From: Acuticoccus sp051016205 | GTDB taxonomy: Bacteria > Pseudomonadota > Alphaproteobacteria > Rhizobiales > Amorphaceae | Assembly (NCBI GenBank): GCA_051016205.1 | Contig: CP136534.1 | Coordinates: forward strand, 6,014,001-6,078,000 | DNA length: 64,000 bases | Reading direction: 5' to 3' | In this document: piece by piece, positions 16,969 to 25,676 of the stretch | Numbering within the stretch: the first letter of the stretch is position 1 | Layout: each line of letters starts with the position of its first letter | Notes under the pieces: generated by a model | What the model was told of the DNA's origin: nothing | The model's input: only the letters and a program-made list of their open reading frames with translations | Databases searched by the model: none | Program-made: the position numbers and the translations under genes

Positions 16969-17898
16969 ATGACCCATTTCGTTGTCGGCGTCGATGTCTC
17001 TAAGGATTGGCTCGATGCTCACCGCCGATCTGATGGCGCGGACCGCCGCTTCCCCAACACCAAACAGGGACGGCAAAATCTCATCCGGTGGGCCGGTGGC
17101 GCCCATGTCGCCTTCGAGCCGAGCGGCCCTTATCACCGAGCCCTGGAACGGCACCTCGCCGCGGCCGGGATCAGCGCGGTGAAGATCAACCCGCTCCAAG
17201 TCAGGCGGTTCGCCGAGGCGGTCGGGACGCGCGCCAAGACCGATGCCGTCGATGCACGCCTCATTGCGGCCATGGCCGTGCAGCTCGATCTGCCCGCGAC
17301 GCCGCCGCTTGACCAAACCATTCGCGATCTCAAAGCGTTGCAGATCGCCCGGCAGGGCCTCGTCAAGGACAGGACTGCTGCGAAAAACCGAGCTCAGAGC
17401 CACGAGTGCGTCTTCCTGAAGCGCCAGACCGCGGCGCGTCTTCGCCATGTGGAGGCCCAGCTCGCTGCCCTTGATGGCGAGATCGCCGCACTCATCGCCT
17501 GCGACCAGCATCTTGCCCACCGCTGCGATATCCTCGTCAGCATTCCAGGCGTCTCGGCGGTTACGGCCGCCGCGCTTCTCGCCGAGGCGCCCGAGCTTGG
17601 CTCCATCGAGGGAAAGGCCGCCGCCAGCCTCGCCGGGCTCGCGCCCATCACACGGCAGTCGGGCAAATGGAACGGTCGTGCGATGATCCGCGGTGGGCGG
17701 GCAAACTTACGCCACGCCCTTTACATGCCCGCCCTCGTCGCGGCCCGCTTCAACCCCGACCTAAAGGATGTCTACGACCGGCTCATCGGCGCGGGCAAGC
17801 CGCCCAAGGTGGCGCTAACCGCGCTGATGAGGAAGCTTCTCATCCTTGCCAACGCCCTTCTGCGCGACAACCGGCCCTGGGACGAAAAGCTCGCTTGA
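16969..17898 (+). CDS. IS110-family transposase (RuvC-like DEDD recombinase)
   Basis: 309 aa, full length for the family. The N-terminal RuvC-like domain shows the four acidic residues D9 (VGVDVSKDWLD), E50 (AFEPSG), D92 and D95 (KTDAVDARLIA). The C-terminal Tnp_20 domain has VSIPGVSAVTAAALLAE, and S231 in ITRQSGKWNGR is the likely catalytic serine. No frameshift or stop is present, so the protein should be active. I start at ATG 16969, with AGAGGCGG upstream, rather than at the frame opening at 16945. IS110 elements recombine without classic terminal inverted repeats, guided by a bridge RNA. Element ends are not visible. Confidence 0.92.
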   Translation: MTHFVVGVDVSKDWLDAHRRSDGADRRFPNTKQGRQNLIRWAGGAHVAFEPSGPYHRALERHLAAAGISAVKINPLQVRRFAEAVGTRAKTDAVDARLIAAMAVQLDLPATPPLDQTIRDLKALQIARQGLVKDRTAAKNRAQSHECVFLKRQTAARLRHVEAQLAALDGEIAALIACDQHLAHRCDILVSIPGVSAVTAAALLAEAPELGSIEGKAAASLAGLAPITRQSGKWNGRAMIRGGRANLRHALYMPALVAARFNPDLKDVYDRLIGAGKPPKVALTALMRKLLILANALLRDNRPWDEKLA

Positions 17899-18022
17899 CC
17901 AACACGGATACTCTAGTGATACCGATTTGCGCGTCGAACTCGCTTTGTCGCCACGACACACGGCAGCGCGCAGTCAGTCGATGTGGACCAGGTGGACCGC
18001 CTGTCGGTAGTGCACTCTTCGC

Positions 18023-18604
18023 CTAAGGGCCGAGACGTTGGGCGATGTAGGCGCTGATGTGGGTGTCCCAGTTCATATCCTCGCGCCGGCGAAGAGCGAC
18101 GTACTCACCATCGATGATGGACTGGGTGGGTTTGGCGATGACCGGCGCGGGAGGTGTTGGTGCAGGACAGTCGACCTTGACGTCAGCGGTGGGTTGGATG
18201 GTCCGCCCCTCGGCCCGACCGTAAAGGACGTAGTGGACAAAGGGCGGAATGTCTGTCTCGCGCACATCGTCGTTTATGTCGAGGTAGGCGTTGGTGGAAA
18301 ACCAGGGGGCAGGATCGTACCCCAACCGCCATCCGGTATGTACGTAGTGGGCGATAGGACCGTGGCCGGCCTTTGGAACATCGGCGTAGCGGCGCACATA
18401 GTAATGCTGGTCGAATAATGGCGCGATTGCGGAAATCCAAAGGCTTGTAACGTCGGCCGCAGCGTCCCGCCCCGATGGACGGCGCGGCTTCACAGTGCGC
18501 GGCCAAGGAGACGTCGCTTCCAGCGTGGGCAAAACCATCGCGGCGAGCGGTGCCTCGGTGGACATCCCGCCATCGCGGGCACCGAACGTCAAGAACCGCA
18601 TCAT
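18023..18604 (-). CDS. protein with glycan-locus FDxxYY...HY repeats
   Basis: 193 aa. It carries two copies of a short module common in polysaccharide biosynthesis proteins: LFDQHYYVRRYADVP with PIAHYVHTGWRLGYDP (about residues 62-102), and WFSTNAYLDINDDV with PFVHYVLYGRAEGR (about 103-135). These modules often flank glycosyltransferase domains, but no transferase domain is present here. Function is unknown; it may help a glycosyltransferase. It is the last gene of the minus-strand glycan operon, starting in an ATGA overlap with the upstream transferase. The gene ends normally just before the IS110 element. Confidence 0.6.
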   Translation of the reverse strand: MMRFLTFGARDGGMSTEAPLAAMVLPTLEATSPWPRTVKPRRPSGRDAAADVTSLWISAIAPLFDQHYYVRRYADVPKAGHGPIAHYVHTGWRLGYDPAPWFSTNAYLDINDDVRETDIPPFVHYVLYGRAEGRTIQPTADVKVDCPAPTPPAPVIAKPTQSIIDGEYVALRRREDMNWDTHISAYIAQRLGP

Positions 18605-19587
18605 ACCCGCTCCATCATTGGTTGCCGCTGCGCGGTCTTCGACAATAACGCCGCGAAGCCGTCACATTCCAGATCCAAATCCATCCCTTTGGCCGTTTCG
18701 TACGCATTACACCTCAACTGTTGCGCGAAACTGTCCCAATTGTCACGCAACTGGCAGAGAGCATGAACATAACCTGAAATGTTCTCAAAGCCGACCTCAA
18801 GCGCGTTTTCCTGAAAATCTGTGTAGAAACGCGTCCCGCCGGCGTCGGACAAAATCGGCACGCACCCCGCGGCCATCGCTTCAAGCGCGGGCAGATACAG
18901 TCCCTCCTCCATCAACGGCGTCCCCAAAAACACCGTCGCAGAATGGTATGAACGCGCCAATTCCTCCCAGGAGGCGCCGCGCTTGACCACGTGGACGGGT
19001 GCATCCACCCCCGCTTTCCTGGCGGCGGCCACAATCTCGTCCCCCAGATCGCTTTTGAACGTGTTGTAGGCAATCGCCATCGGATCGTTCGGCAAAGGCG
19101 GGCGATCGAAGGACTGAAAGTCAAATCCGTGGTTGATGAGGTGAAGGTTCGCATGATCCTCCACGAAGGGTGCGACGGCATCACGCACCGGCGCGGTGAT
19201 GGCAATGCGCGTCATCGGCTTGGCCAAAAGGCGGAAAGCGTAGCCGTTGTCGAAGTGGATGTTGGCGTGGCGCACATTCTGGATGAGATGGACGAGTGTG
19301 GCACTCACCTGGGCATAGTGGGCCAGGACGTGTTTGTGATTGCTCGGCAGGGTGAACAAAACAACGTCGCCAGGCTGCGGCTCAATGTCAAAAAACCGCG
19401 TGACCTTCACTGCGTGCCCGTGCCGCAGGAAATACGGCTTTTCAAACAGAACACTCTCGCCATCGCGAATATCGAGCGGCGCGAAGATGGCCTCATAACC
19501 GATGCGCGATGCATGGACGGTGTAGTCCAGCAGCTTCGCAATACCGCCGACGGGCGCGGTGGACGGGGTGACGCCAATGAGACGCAT
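18601..19587 (-). CDS. GT-B glycosyltransferase
   Basis: 328 aa. The N-terminal half has GGIAKLLDYTVHASRIGYEA, the glycine loop of GT-B transferases. The C-terminal half has EEGLYLPALEAMAAGCVPILSDAGG (about 238-262), the E-x7-E nucleotide-sugar binding pattern of GT4-type enzymes. No membrane segment is seen, so it acts in the cytoplasm, probably on a lipid-linked glycan. It overlaps its downstream neighbour by 4 bp and its upstream one by 1 bp. Donor and acceptor are unknown; GDP-linked heptose made by this locus is a natural guess. Confidence 0.75.
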   Translation of the reverse strand: MRLIGVTPSTAPVGGIAKLLDYTVHASRIGYEAIFAPLDIRDGESVLFEKPYFLRHGHAVKVTRFFDIEPQPGDVVLFTLPSNHKHVLAHYAQVSATLVHLIQNVRHANIHFDNGYAFRLLAKPMTRIAITAPVRDAVAPFVEDHANLHLINHGFDFQSFDRPPLPNDPMAIAYNTFKSDLGDEIVAAARKAGVDAPVHVVKRGASWEELARSYHSATVFLGTPLMEEGLYLPALEAMAAGCVPILSDAGGTRFYTDFQENALEVGFENISGYVHALCQLRDNWDSFAQQLRCNAYETAKGMDLDLECDGFAALLSKTAQRQPMMERV

Positions 19588-20672
19588 CAGGCCAATCCGG
19601 CAAACACGCTGCCGTCCTCCCCTATCAGCCGCATGGATTCGCGCGCCTTCGCCACCGCTTCCGTGTAGGCGCCAGCGCGTGCCTCACTCACGAAGGCTCC
19701 TATGGCCTCGGTCGTGATGGACCCCTCCAGCGCCATGCCGGGGAAAACGTCCCAAAATTCATCAAGACCGGTGCCGGCCTGATGGAGCACGGGCACCCCC
19801 GCCGACACTGCCTGAAGAATACGCGTCGAGGTGGCATAGGTGCGCTCCCTGTTCATGGGGGCCCAGTCGACGAACCCGACACTGCGGGCGAGCGCCTCGC
19901 CATAATTGAGTGGCGACAGGTTCCAAAGCGCCGTCACGTTGGGAAGGAGCCACAATGCAGAGTGCGCGCGCGAGACGGCCTGTGTCTCCGACGGCGTCGC
20001 GCTGATCATAAAGGCCGGCGTGCCAGGATCGCCGGAAAGGTAGCTTGCCATCGCATCGAACATTGGCGCCGCGTCAGTCCAGCGCTGGGGTTCGCCCCCG
20101 AACATCAGGTGGGTGCGTTCAGCGTCGTGGGCTAGGCGTGACGGGCGGGGGGCAAAGGGGTTGAGGCAATGGTCCGTCTCGGCCAGATCGCTGGCAAAAA
20201 GCCGCTGGGATTTGCGACCATTGACGAAGGTGCGAGAGGCAATCTCGATCATGCGGGCGTGGTGACGCTCGTACCGTCGCACGTCGACAATCCCAGCGCC
20301 CGCCACCTCAAGCTCAAGGGCTTTCGGGGCCAAAATGTCGTAAACGATAGTGTGCGCACCCGCGGCAGCGCGCGCCTCGTCGACAAAATCGGCCTGAGAA
20401 AAGACGAACGTTGCCTTGGGAATGCGCGCAATGAAGTCCTCGAACGCATCGCGTCGCAGCACCAGCGTGTCGGGCTTGGCAGAGGCAAGAACGCAAACGC
20501 CTTGCTGCGACTTGATGAGGTTGTAGCGCTCCTGAAACATCAAGTAACGCACATCATCGAAAACCTTGCGGGCCTGCAAAGCCAGCTGCTCGGCCCTTAG
20601 TCCCGGCGCGCGCGTGTACCACCCAAAGTGCGGCGGCAGCATGTTGGCGACAATGTAGCAGCGGCCGCTCAC
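19587..20672 (-). CDS. glycosyltransferase-like protein
   Basis: 361 aa without membrane segments. The opening MLPPHFGWYTRAPGLRAEQ and the C-terminal STRILQAVSAGVPVLHQAGTGLDEF look like the two nucleotide-binding sides of a GT-B enzyme. In the second, the usual glutamate before the glycine-proline turn is replaced (AVSAGVPVL), so the acidic E-x7-E pair is not clear. I call it transferase-like on context and this partial pattern. It starts in an ATGA overlap with the upstream unknown gene and abuts the next transferase, so it belongs to the same transcript. Confidence 0.55.
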   Translation of the reverse strand: MSGRCYIVANMLPPHFGWYTRAPGLRAEQLALQARKVFDDVRYLMFQERYNLIKSQQGVCVLASAKPDTLVLRRDAFEDFIARIPKATFVFSQADFVDEARAAAGAHTIVYDILAPKALELEVAGAGIVDVRRYERHHARMIEIASRTFVNGRKSQRLFASDLAETDHCLNPFAPRPSRLAHDAERTHLMFGGEPQRWTDAAPMFDAMASYLSGDPGTPAFMISATPSETQAVSRAHSALWLLPNVTALWNLSPLNYGEALARSVGFVDWAPMNRERTYATSTRILQAVSAGVPVLHQAGTGLDEFWDVFPGMALEGSITTEAIGAFVSEARAGAYTEAVAKARESMRLIGEDGSVFAGLA

Positions 20673-21544
20673 ACCACGAACTCGCCGTAGACAATGCCAA
20701 GGGTCACGTCGTCCACATCAACGAGTGATGACACCCTATGGAGATGGAAGGGCTCTGGCCGCGCATCTTTGATTTGGCTGATCAAAAACTCCAGGGGTGT
20801 GCCTCTTGGAAGGGTGAATGGTGCCACCACCGTCACCGACTGGGGAACGGTAAGGGCGGAGAGGTCCTGGCAGTGCGCAGGATCAAGGAACAAAAGAGTG
20901 GGCGAGAAGCCATCCAAAGGGCCGCCAACCCCCACACGTTCCATCGAAGCCGTGCGCATGGCCAACTGGGCAAGGCTGCCGTGATCCCCCACAAGACGCC
21001 AGAAATGCTGGACGCTTGGGAGTGCAAGGCCGTTGGCACGCTGGGCCAACTCCGTCAGACGCGACTTGTCTACGAGCCCGAACCCTTGCAGCGAACCTTT
21101 GAGGCTGCGCGCCTTGCCGCCTGCGGCAACCCAAGGCGACGGGTCGTCCACCAGGTGTTCGCGCAGGCCGCTCGGAAGGGGAGCGTCGAGCGCCTTGCCT
21201 GTGACATAGACCGCATCGGCCGGCGTCAGGATCAACTCGCGCCGCTGTAGGAGCAGGCGATAGTGGGCAAGATCGCGCAGATCGCTGAGAACAAACAATG
21301 TCGGCCGCGCGGACAGGACCACCAGGGTCAAATCGCTCAAGAGCCTGAGGTCGGTGACCACCAGTGCGGTCGCCGCAGCGTCATACAAGACGCGCTGATC
21401 GCCGCTCCAGACGATGGATCCATCGATGGGAGGGCCGGTTCCGCCCTGACCGAAGGCGGGGACGGGAGCTCTGACGGGCGCGTCTGGCGCCAAGGGGCGG
21501 ACGAGCGCGTCCACCTCAGGCCGCCTGTGCCTGTGTTTCGGCAT
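20669..21544 (-). CDS. unknown protein of the glycan operon
   Basis: 291 aa, soluble by its hydrophobicity, with no motif I recognise. It is rich in leucine and valine with short predicted strands (LVVTDLRLLSDLTLVVL, TLFVLSDLRDL), a pattern compatible with a Rossmann-like or glycosyltransferase-related fold, but this is weak. The start ATG 21544 has AAGGCGAG upstream and overlaps the sulfotransferase-like gene by 29 bp. A GTG at 21514 just after that stop is an alternative. Its place inside the operon says it helps glycan assembly. Confidence 0.5.
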   Translation of the reverse strand: MPKHRHRRPEVDALVRPLAPDAPVRAPVPAFGQGGTGPPIDGSIVWSGDQRVLYDAAATALVVTDLRLLSDLTLVVLSARPTLFVLSDLRDLAHYRLLLQRRELILTPADAVYVTGKALDAPLPSGLREHLVDDPSPWVAAGGKARSLKGSLQGFGLVDKSRLTELAQRANGLALPSVQHFWRLVGDHGSLAQLAMRTASMERVGVGGPLDGFSPTLLFLDPAHCQDLSALTVPQSVTVVAPFTLPRGTPLEFLISQIKDARPEPFHLHRVSSLVDVDDVTLGIVYGEFVV

Positions 21545-22307
21545 GGCGCACGCTCGCCTTCAGCGCACGCCACACGCGCTCGGCAAGGGCTTCGGTTTCC
21601 TCAGACAGGCGCACGTCCACAGCATCATCAGCGCTGAAAAGGCCCTCTTGAAAGGTCTCGCCGAGGGCGACGGGGGTGAGAGGCAGGCCGAAACGCTCCG
21701 TCAGATCGATGGCGATGGACGCTTCGCCCGTCAGCCGCCCTACAGAAACCACATGCACAATCTGCGGGCAGCGCTCGATCAGCCGCATCACAGGGAGCAT
21801 ATGGGCAATCCACGACCGCGCCACCGTGTCGGGGTCGGCAGCAAGGCGCATATGAATGGTGGCAAGACCCTTGTCGGCCGTGTTTCCCACCGAGTTCAAC
21901 GCTCTTCGAAGCAATGAATGGATGCACGCGCGATAGTGCCTCAGACACACAAGAAACCGTGGATCCGGCAGAACCGTGCGCCAATGGTCGATGAAAAGGC
22001 AGGCGCGCGGGTCTTTGAAGCCCCAATGGTCGTACGCGGCATTGCGGGCCGCCACCAACGCGTTGGACTGGCTGCGCGCGCCCTGGGAAACGATGGGGGT
22101 GAAGGGGTTGGGCGCGAGCCACCGCTCGCCATTTTCACGCAAGATCCGCTCGTGAACGTCGAAGAACAGGCGATCCTCGAAGTGGCCGTAAGGATTGGAT
22201 TGGTTGCTGCCGATAAGGTCATCGCCCACGAACAACCCTGCCTTCATGAGGTGCTGCGTCACAGCCGACGTGCCGCTGCGGTGGTAGCCGAGGATCACCA
22301 GTTGCAT
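21516..22307 (-). CDS. sulfotransferase-family protein
   Basis: 263 aa. Residues 1-25 contain LVILGYHRSGTSAVTQHLMKAG, matching the 5'-phosphosulfate loop of PAPS-dependent sulfotransferases. WGFKDPRACLFIDHW and LVCLRHYRACIHSLLRRAL fit the core and 3'-phosphate-binding region. It probably sulfates a sugar of the surface glycan, or is a fold relative without PAPS use. I start at ATG 22307, which has GGGAGAG upstream; the open frame extends 21 codons further with no support. It lies 49 bp after hddA. Confidence 0.72.
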   Translation of the reverse strand: MQLVILGYHRSGTSAVTQHLMKAGLFVGDDLIGSNQSNPYGHFEDRLFFDVHERILRENGERWLAPNPFTPIVSQGARSQSNALVAARNAAYDHWGFKDPRACLFIDHWRTVLPDPRFLVCLRHYRACIHSLLRRALNSVGNTADKGLATIHMRLAADPDTVARSWIAHMLPVMRLIERCPQIVHVVSVGRLTGEASIAIDLTERFGLPLTPVALGETFQEGLFSADDAVDVRLSEETEALAERVWRALKASVRHAETQAQAA

Positions 22308-22356
22308 GGCGCTCTCCCTCTCGCCCTGGCATGGGCGGGGCCAAGCCGATGCACCC

Positions 22357-23409
22357 TCATTCTGCCGCAACCGTCATGGGTGAGACGAAAGGCGGCGCAG
22401 CGCGAGGCGCGATGGGAGGGGCGCTCAGGTGGCTCATATCGTCGTAGACTATCACAGAGCCGGCCCCATCGATCTTCACCGAGAACAGTGGGAGGTCGCT
22501 GAGGGCGGCGCGAACACCATCGGCTGTTGCACCTGGGGCGCAGAAGAGGACGAAGCCACCGCCGCCAGCGCCCAAGAGTTTGCCGCCTGTGGCACCCGCC
22601 GCGCGCCCGCGTTCGTAGACAGCGTCGATGAACGGCGTGCTCACCGTTGCCGACAGGCGACGCTTGCGCTCCCATCCTTCATGCAGAAAGGCGCCGAGGA
22701 CAGTCGGGTCTTCTTGGAGTTGACCGCGCAGCTGGTGAGCAAGGGAGGCCATCGCCTTCAAATCATCGACACGGGCGGGGTTGGCGGCAATCTCCGCCCC
22801 TTGCTGGCGCAGCATCTGGCTTGCCGAGCGGTGGCCGCCCACGTAGGCCAGCACCAGACTGTCTTCCAAGGCCTGGCGCTTGGTGTGCGTGAGGAAGATG
22901 GGCGTCACCACCACACGCTCGTCTTGGTGAAACTCGATAAGCTTCAGGCCGCCGATGGCACACCCGTACTGGTCCTGTTTGCCGATAGGCTCGCCCAGGC
23001 GGTCGATCTCGATGCGGCAGGCAGCAGCGGCCACCTCTTCGGCCGGTGCGTAGTGGCCTTTGTAGGCATTGCACAGACTGATCAGCCCTGCGGTAAAGGC
23101 GGAGGAAGAGCCAAGACCGGTCCCCGCAGGAATGTCCGCCGCGCTTGAAAAATCAACGCCGCTGATCCCGTAGTCGGCAAAGACCTGGCGGATGATGGGG
23201 TGCTCGATGTCCTCCACCGACTGCACCGCCTCGGTCTTGGCGTACTTCAGCAGGTAACCGCGGGACAAAAAGGCGCGGTGCATGGTGAGGTAGAAATATT
23301 TGTCGATGGCCATGGAGAGCACGGCGCCGCCATGGGCGCGATAAAACGACGGGATGTCCGTGCCGCCGCCAGCGAAGGATATCCGGAACGGTGTGCGCGC
23401 GACAATCAT
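22357..23409 (-). CDS. hddA: D-glycero-alpha-D-manno-heptose 7-phosphate kinase
   Basis: 350 aa GHMP-family kinase. ARTPFRISFAGGGTD at the N-terminus is the substrate-binding strand of the HddA/FKP branch. IPAGTGLGSSSAF (about 92-104) is the phosphate loop, and GGKLLGAGGGGFVLFCAPG (about 280-298) the third GHMP motif. It phosphorylates heptose 7-phosphate at C1 to give the 1,7-bisphosphate in the GDP-heptose pathway. Its start overlaps the stop of the hddC-gmhB fusion by ATGA, and gmhA is two genes upstream. The identity is strengthened by having all partner enzymes next door. Confidence 0.87.
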   Translation of the reverse strand: MIVARTPFRISFAGGGTDIPSFYRAHGGAVLSMAIDKYFYLTMHRAFLSRGYLLKYAKTEAVQSVEDIEHPIIRQVFADYGISGVDFSSAADIPAGTGLGSSSAFTAGLISLCNAYKGHYAPAEEVAAAACRIEIDRLGEPIGKQDQYGCAIGGLKLIEFHQDERVVVTPIFLTHTKRQALEDSLVLAYVGGHRSASQMLRQQGAEIAANPARVDDLKAMASLAHQLRGQLQEDPTVLGAFLHEGWERKRRLSATVSTPFIDAVYERGRAAGATGGKLLGAGGGGFVLFCAPGATADGVRAALSDLPLFSVKIDGAGSVIVYDDMSHLSAPPIAPRAAPPFVSPMTVAAE

Positions 23410-24734
23410 GCGTTGATTTCCAAAAAAGCTTTGGACGCAGCGCCGGCGTGCGGAAGTGACAAGATATGCGCCACAGCCTCGCCCAGCGAGGTGTGAGAGA
23501 CGCGTGGATCGGCTCCGAACACCTGATCACGCGCCACAAGGAGGGTCGTGACGCCTGCGGCCTCCGCCGCTTCCCAATCGCTCGCGCGGTCGCCGATCAT
23601 GAACGAGCGCTCCAAATCAATATTGTGCCTTGCCGCCGCCTCAAACAACATGCCGGGCTGAGGTTTGCGACATTGGCATACAACTTTTAGTATTTCCACC
23701 TCTCCGTCGTGGCCACTCTCAGGATGGTGTGGGCACATCATCAAGTCGTCGAGGTAAGCGCCTTCCTCGGCGAGCGCGTTGTCGAGGGCAGCGTGGACGG
23801 CGTCCACTTCCCCCTCGGTGGCAAACCCCTTGGCGATCAGCGGCTGGTTGGTGGCGACAATGGCAAGAAAGGTGGAGCGGTTGAGGGCGCCGATAGCCGC
23901 AGCGACACCAGGCAGCACATCGAGGTCATCGGGCCGGGTGATGCCATCCACCTCGCGATTGATGACGCCGTCGCGGTCGATAAACACCGCGCGCTGCCGG
24001 TTGCTGTAGCTCTTGGCCGCCACCTCGCCGGCACGCAACGCGGCTTCAGCCCTTGCAAGGCGCTCTGGCGTGCCGATGTCCTTGATGTACTCGGCGCTGT
24101 TGTAGGCATGAAGTTTGGCGCCGAACCGGGCCGCGCGCGGCAGCACGTCGCGCCCAAGGTCCACGGCCTCCTGGCTCTCCTCGATCCAATGAACGATGGC
24201 CTTGTCGAAAAAGTGCAACGCCGCGTTGGCGCGATTGCGCACCAACAGCCCCGACGGATGGGGCTTGGGGTGAAAAGCCTTCACCCGCCCCTGCCCGTCC
24301 ATAACCACAAGGTCGGAATCGGTGGGGTGATCGTTGGGGTGAACGAACAGCGTGCCGAGTCCGCCATTGGCCTTTCCGGCCGCGATGAAACGCGCAAGAT
24401 CCAGATTGAACAGGACATCGCCGTAGACCAGAAGGAACGTCGCCTCCAGATGGTCCGCCGCATCGCGCAGAGCGCCCGCAGTGCCGCGCGGTGTCTCCTC
24501 GCGCATATAGGTGACGTCGAGGCCCCAACGCGATCCATCGGCCACATGATTCTCGATTACGTTGGACAGGTGACCTGTGAGCGCAAGCACCCGCTCCACC
24601 CCCGCCGCGGCAAGGGCGGCGAGCGTGCGGTCCAGAAGCGGCACGCCATCCACCATGACCATCGGCTTTGGAATGTCGGTGAGGCCGAGCCTGGTGCCTT
24701 TGCCGCCGAGAAGAAGAACGGCCTGTACGCTCAT
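23406..24734 (-). CDS. heptose-1-P guanylyltransferase / heptose-bisphosphate phosphatase fusion (HddC-GmhB)
   Basis: 442 aa with two enzymes. Residues 1-230 are a sugar-nucleotidyltransferase: AVLLLGGKGTRLG, KPMVMVDGVPLLDRTL, and the metal aspartate in VYGDVLFNLDL. Residues 248-430 are a HAD phosphatase of the GmhB type: AVFIDRDGVINRE, then the zinc loop CPHHPESG...CQCRKPQPGM, and MIGDRASDWEAAEAAG. Together they remove the C7 phosphate and add GMP to C1. Normally hddC and gmhB are separate genes, so the fusion joins the last two steps. ATG 24734 is preferred to the GTG one codon earlier. It sits between gmhA and hddA. Confidence 0.88.
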   Translation of the reverse strand: MSVQAVLLLGGKGTRLGLTDIPKPMVMVDGVPLLDRTLAALAAAGVERVLALTGHLSNVIENHVADGSRWGLDVTYMREETPRGTAGALRDAADHLEATFLLVYGDVLFNLDLARFIAAGKANGGLGTLFVHPNDHPTDSDLVVMDGQGRVKAFHPKPHPSGLLVRNRANAALHFFDKAIVHWIEESQEAVDLGRDVLPRAARFGAKLHAYNSAEYIKDIGTPERLARAEAALRAGEVAAKSYSNRQRAVFIDRDGVINREVDGITRPDDLDVLPGVAAAIGALNRSTFLAIVATNQPLIAKGFATEGEVDAVHAALDNALAEEGAYLDDLMMCPHHPESGHDGEVEILKVVCQCRKPQPGMLFEAAARHNIDLERSFMIGDRASDWEAAEAAGVTTLLVARDQVFGADPRVSHTSLGEAVAHILSLPHAGAASKAFLEINA

Positions 24735-24768
24735 CACACTGACACTTCACCGCCTGGTGGATGCATCG

Positions 24769-25398
24769 TCAATGGGTGGCAGCCTCATTGTCATGCCGCT
24801 CGGCAATGGCGCTGGACATGATGTGCAGAAGCGACTGGTGCACATCCTCCACCACGCCGTAGTGGTGGGCGTTGACGTGAAGGTTGGTGTCCACGGCCTC
24901 AGCCAGCGCGCCGCCATTGAAGCCGCACAGACCAATGGTGACCATCTGCATCTGCTTGGCGCAGCGGACAGCGTCCAAGATGTTGGGGCTGTTGCCCGAG
25001 GAGGAGATGGCCACCAACACATCGCCGCTGTCGGCAAGGAAGCGCAGCTGGCGTGAAAACACGTCACTGAAGCCAAAGTCGTTGGCAACGGCGGAGTAGA
25101 TGGCGCTGTTGGCCGTCAACGCCTGAACGCGAAGGCGGGTGGCGCCGGCCACATGAGTGCCTTTGACGAAATCGGCGGCCAAATGCTCGGCAATGGCGGC
25201 CGACCCTCCATTGCCGATCATGAACACCTGGCCGCCTGCATCGGCGACGGCATTCAAATGGCCAATGGCCGCACACAGCTGATCACCATCGACGCTGGCA
25301 AAGGCGCGGGCAATCCAATCGGCGTAAAGGACAAGACCTGCGCCAGGGTTGTCCGGCGCATCGAAACGAACGTTGCGGAAACGTGGATCGTCACTCAT
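24769..25398 (-). CDS. gmhA: sedoheptulose-7-phosphate isomerase
   Basis: 209 aa SIS-domain isomerase that turns sedoheptulose 7-phosphate into D-glycero-D-manno-heptose 7-phosphate, the first step to heptose nucleotides. The phosphosugar motifs are clear: VFMIGNGGSAAIAEHLAADF (about 58-77) and VLVAISSSGNSPNILDAV (about 126-143). The ending YGVVEDVHQSLLHIM carries the glutamate and histidine region of the GmhA active site. It is the first gene of the minus-strand operon and is divergent from the dehydratase gene at 25677. GAGGAG precedes the ATG. Confidence 0.9.
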   Translation of the reverse strand: MSDDPRFRNVRFDAPDNPGAGLVLYADWIARAFASVDGDQLCAAIGHLNAVADAGGQVFMIGNGGSAAIAEHLAADFVKGTHVAGATRLRVQALTANSAIYSAVANDFGFSDVFSRQLRFLADSGDVLVAISSSGNSPNILDAVRCAKQMQMVTIGLCGFNGGALAEAVDTNLHVNAHHYGVVEDVHQSLLHIMSSAIAERHDNEAATH

Positions 25399-25676
25399 CT
25401 GGAGCGTAGCTCCTCAAGGGCCCTAGAGGGCAAGCATCACACATGGGGTGCAGTCACTTCTGGTGTAGACAGGACATCTTGTACCCTAAGGTTGCAGTGG
25501 CGATCAACCCCACCCCCGTCCACAGCCTCGCGGGGGCTTGCCGCTCTATTGTCGCGCCGCGAGGGCTTTGTTAAGGGCACCGCCACGCGCGTCATGCATC
25601 CCCGGCGCGAGTGCCGTCCACGTCGCCGGCCCGCCACCAACGATTTGACTGACATTTCCCGAACGAGAGGACCATC

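Larger units (their letters stand above)
16765..18022 (+). mobile_element. IS110-family insertion sequence (boundaries approximate)
   Basis: It comprises a structured left non-coding region, the transposase gene and about 124 bp of right-hand non-coding sequence before the stop of the glycan gene at 18023. I found no terminal inverted repeats, as expected for the IS110 group, and no clear core duplication, so the limits given are outer bounds. The element sits between the oxidase/ligase operon and the glycan operon. Confidence 0.6.
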
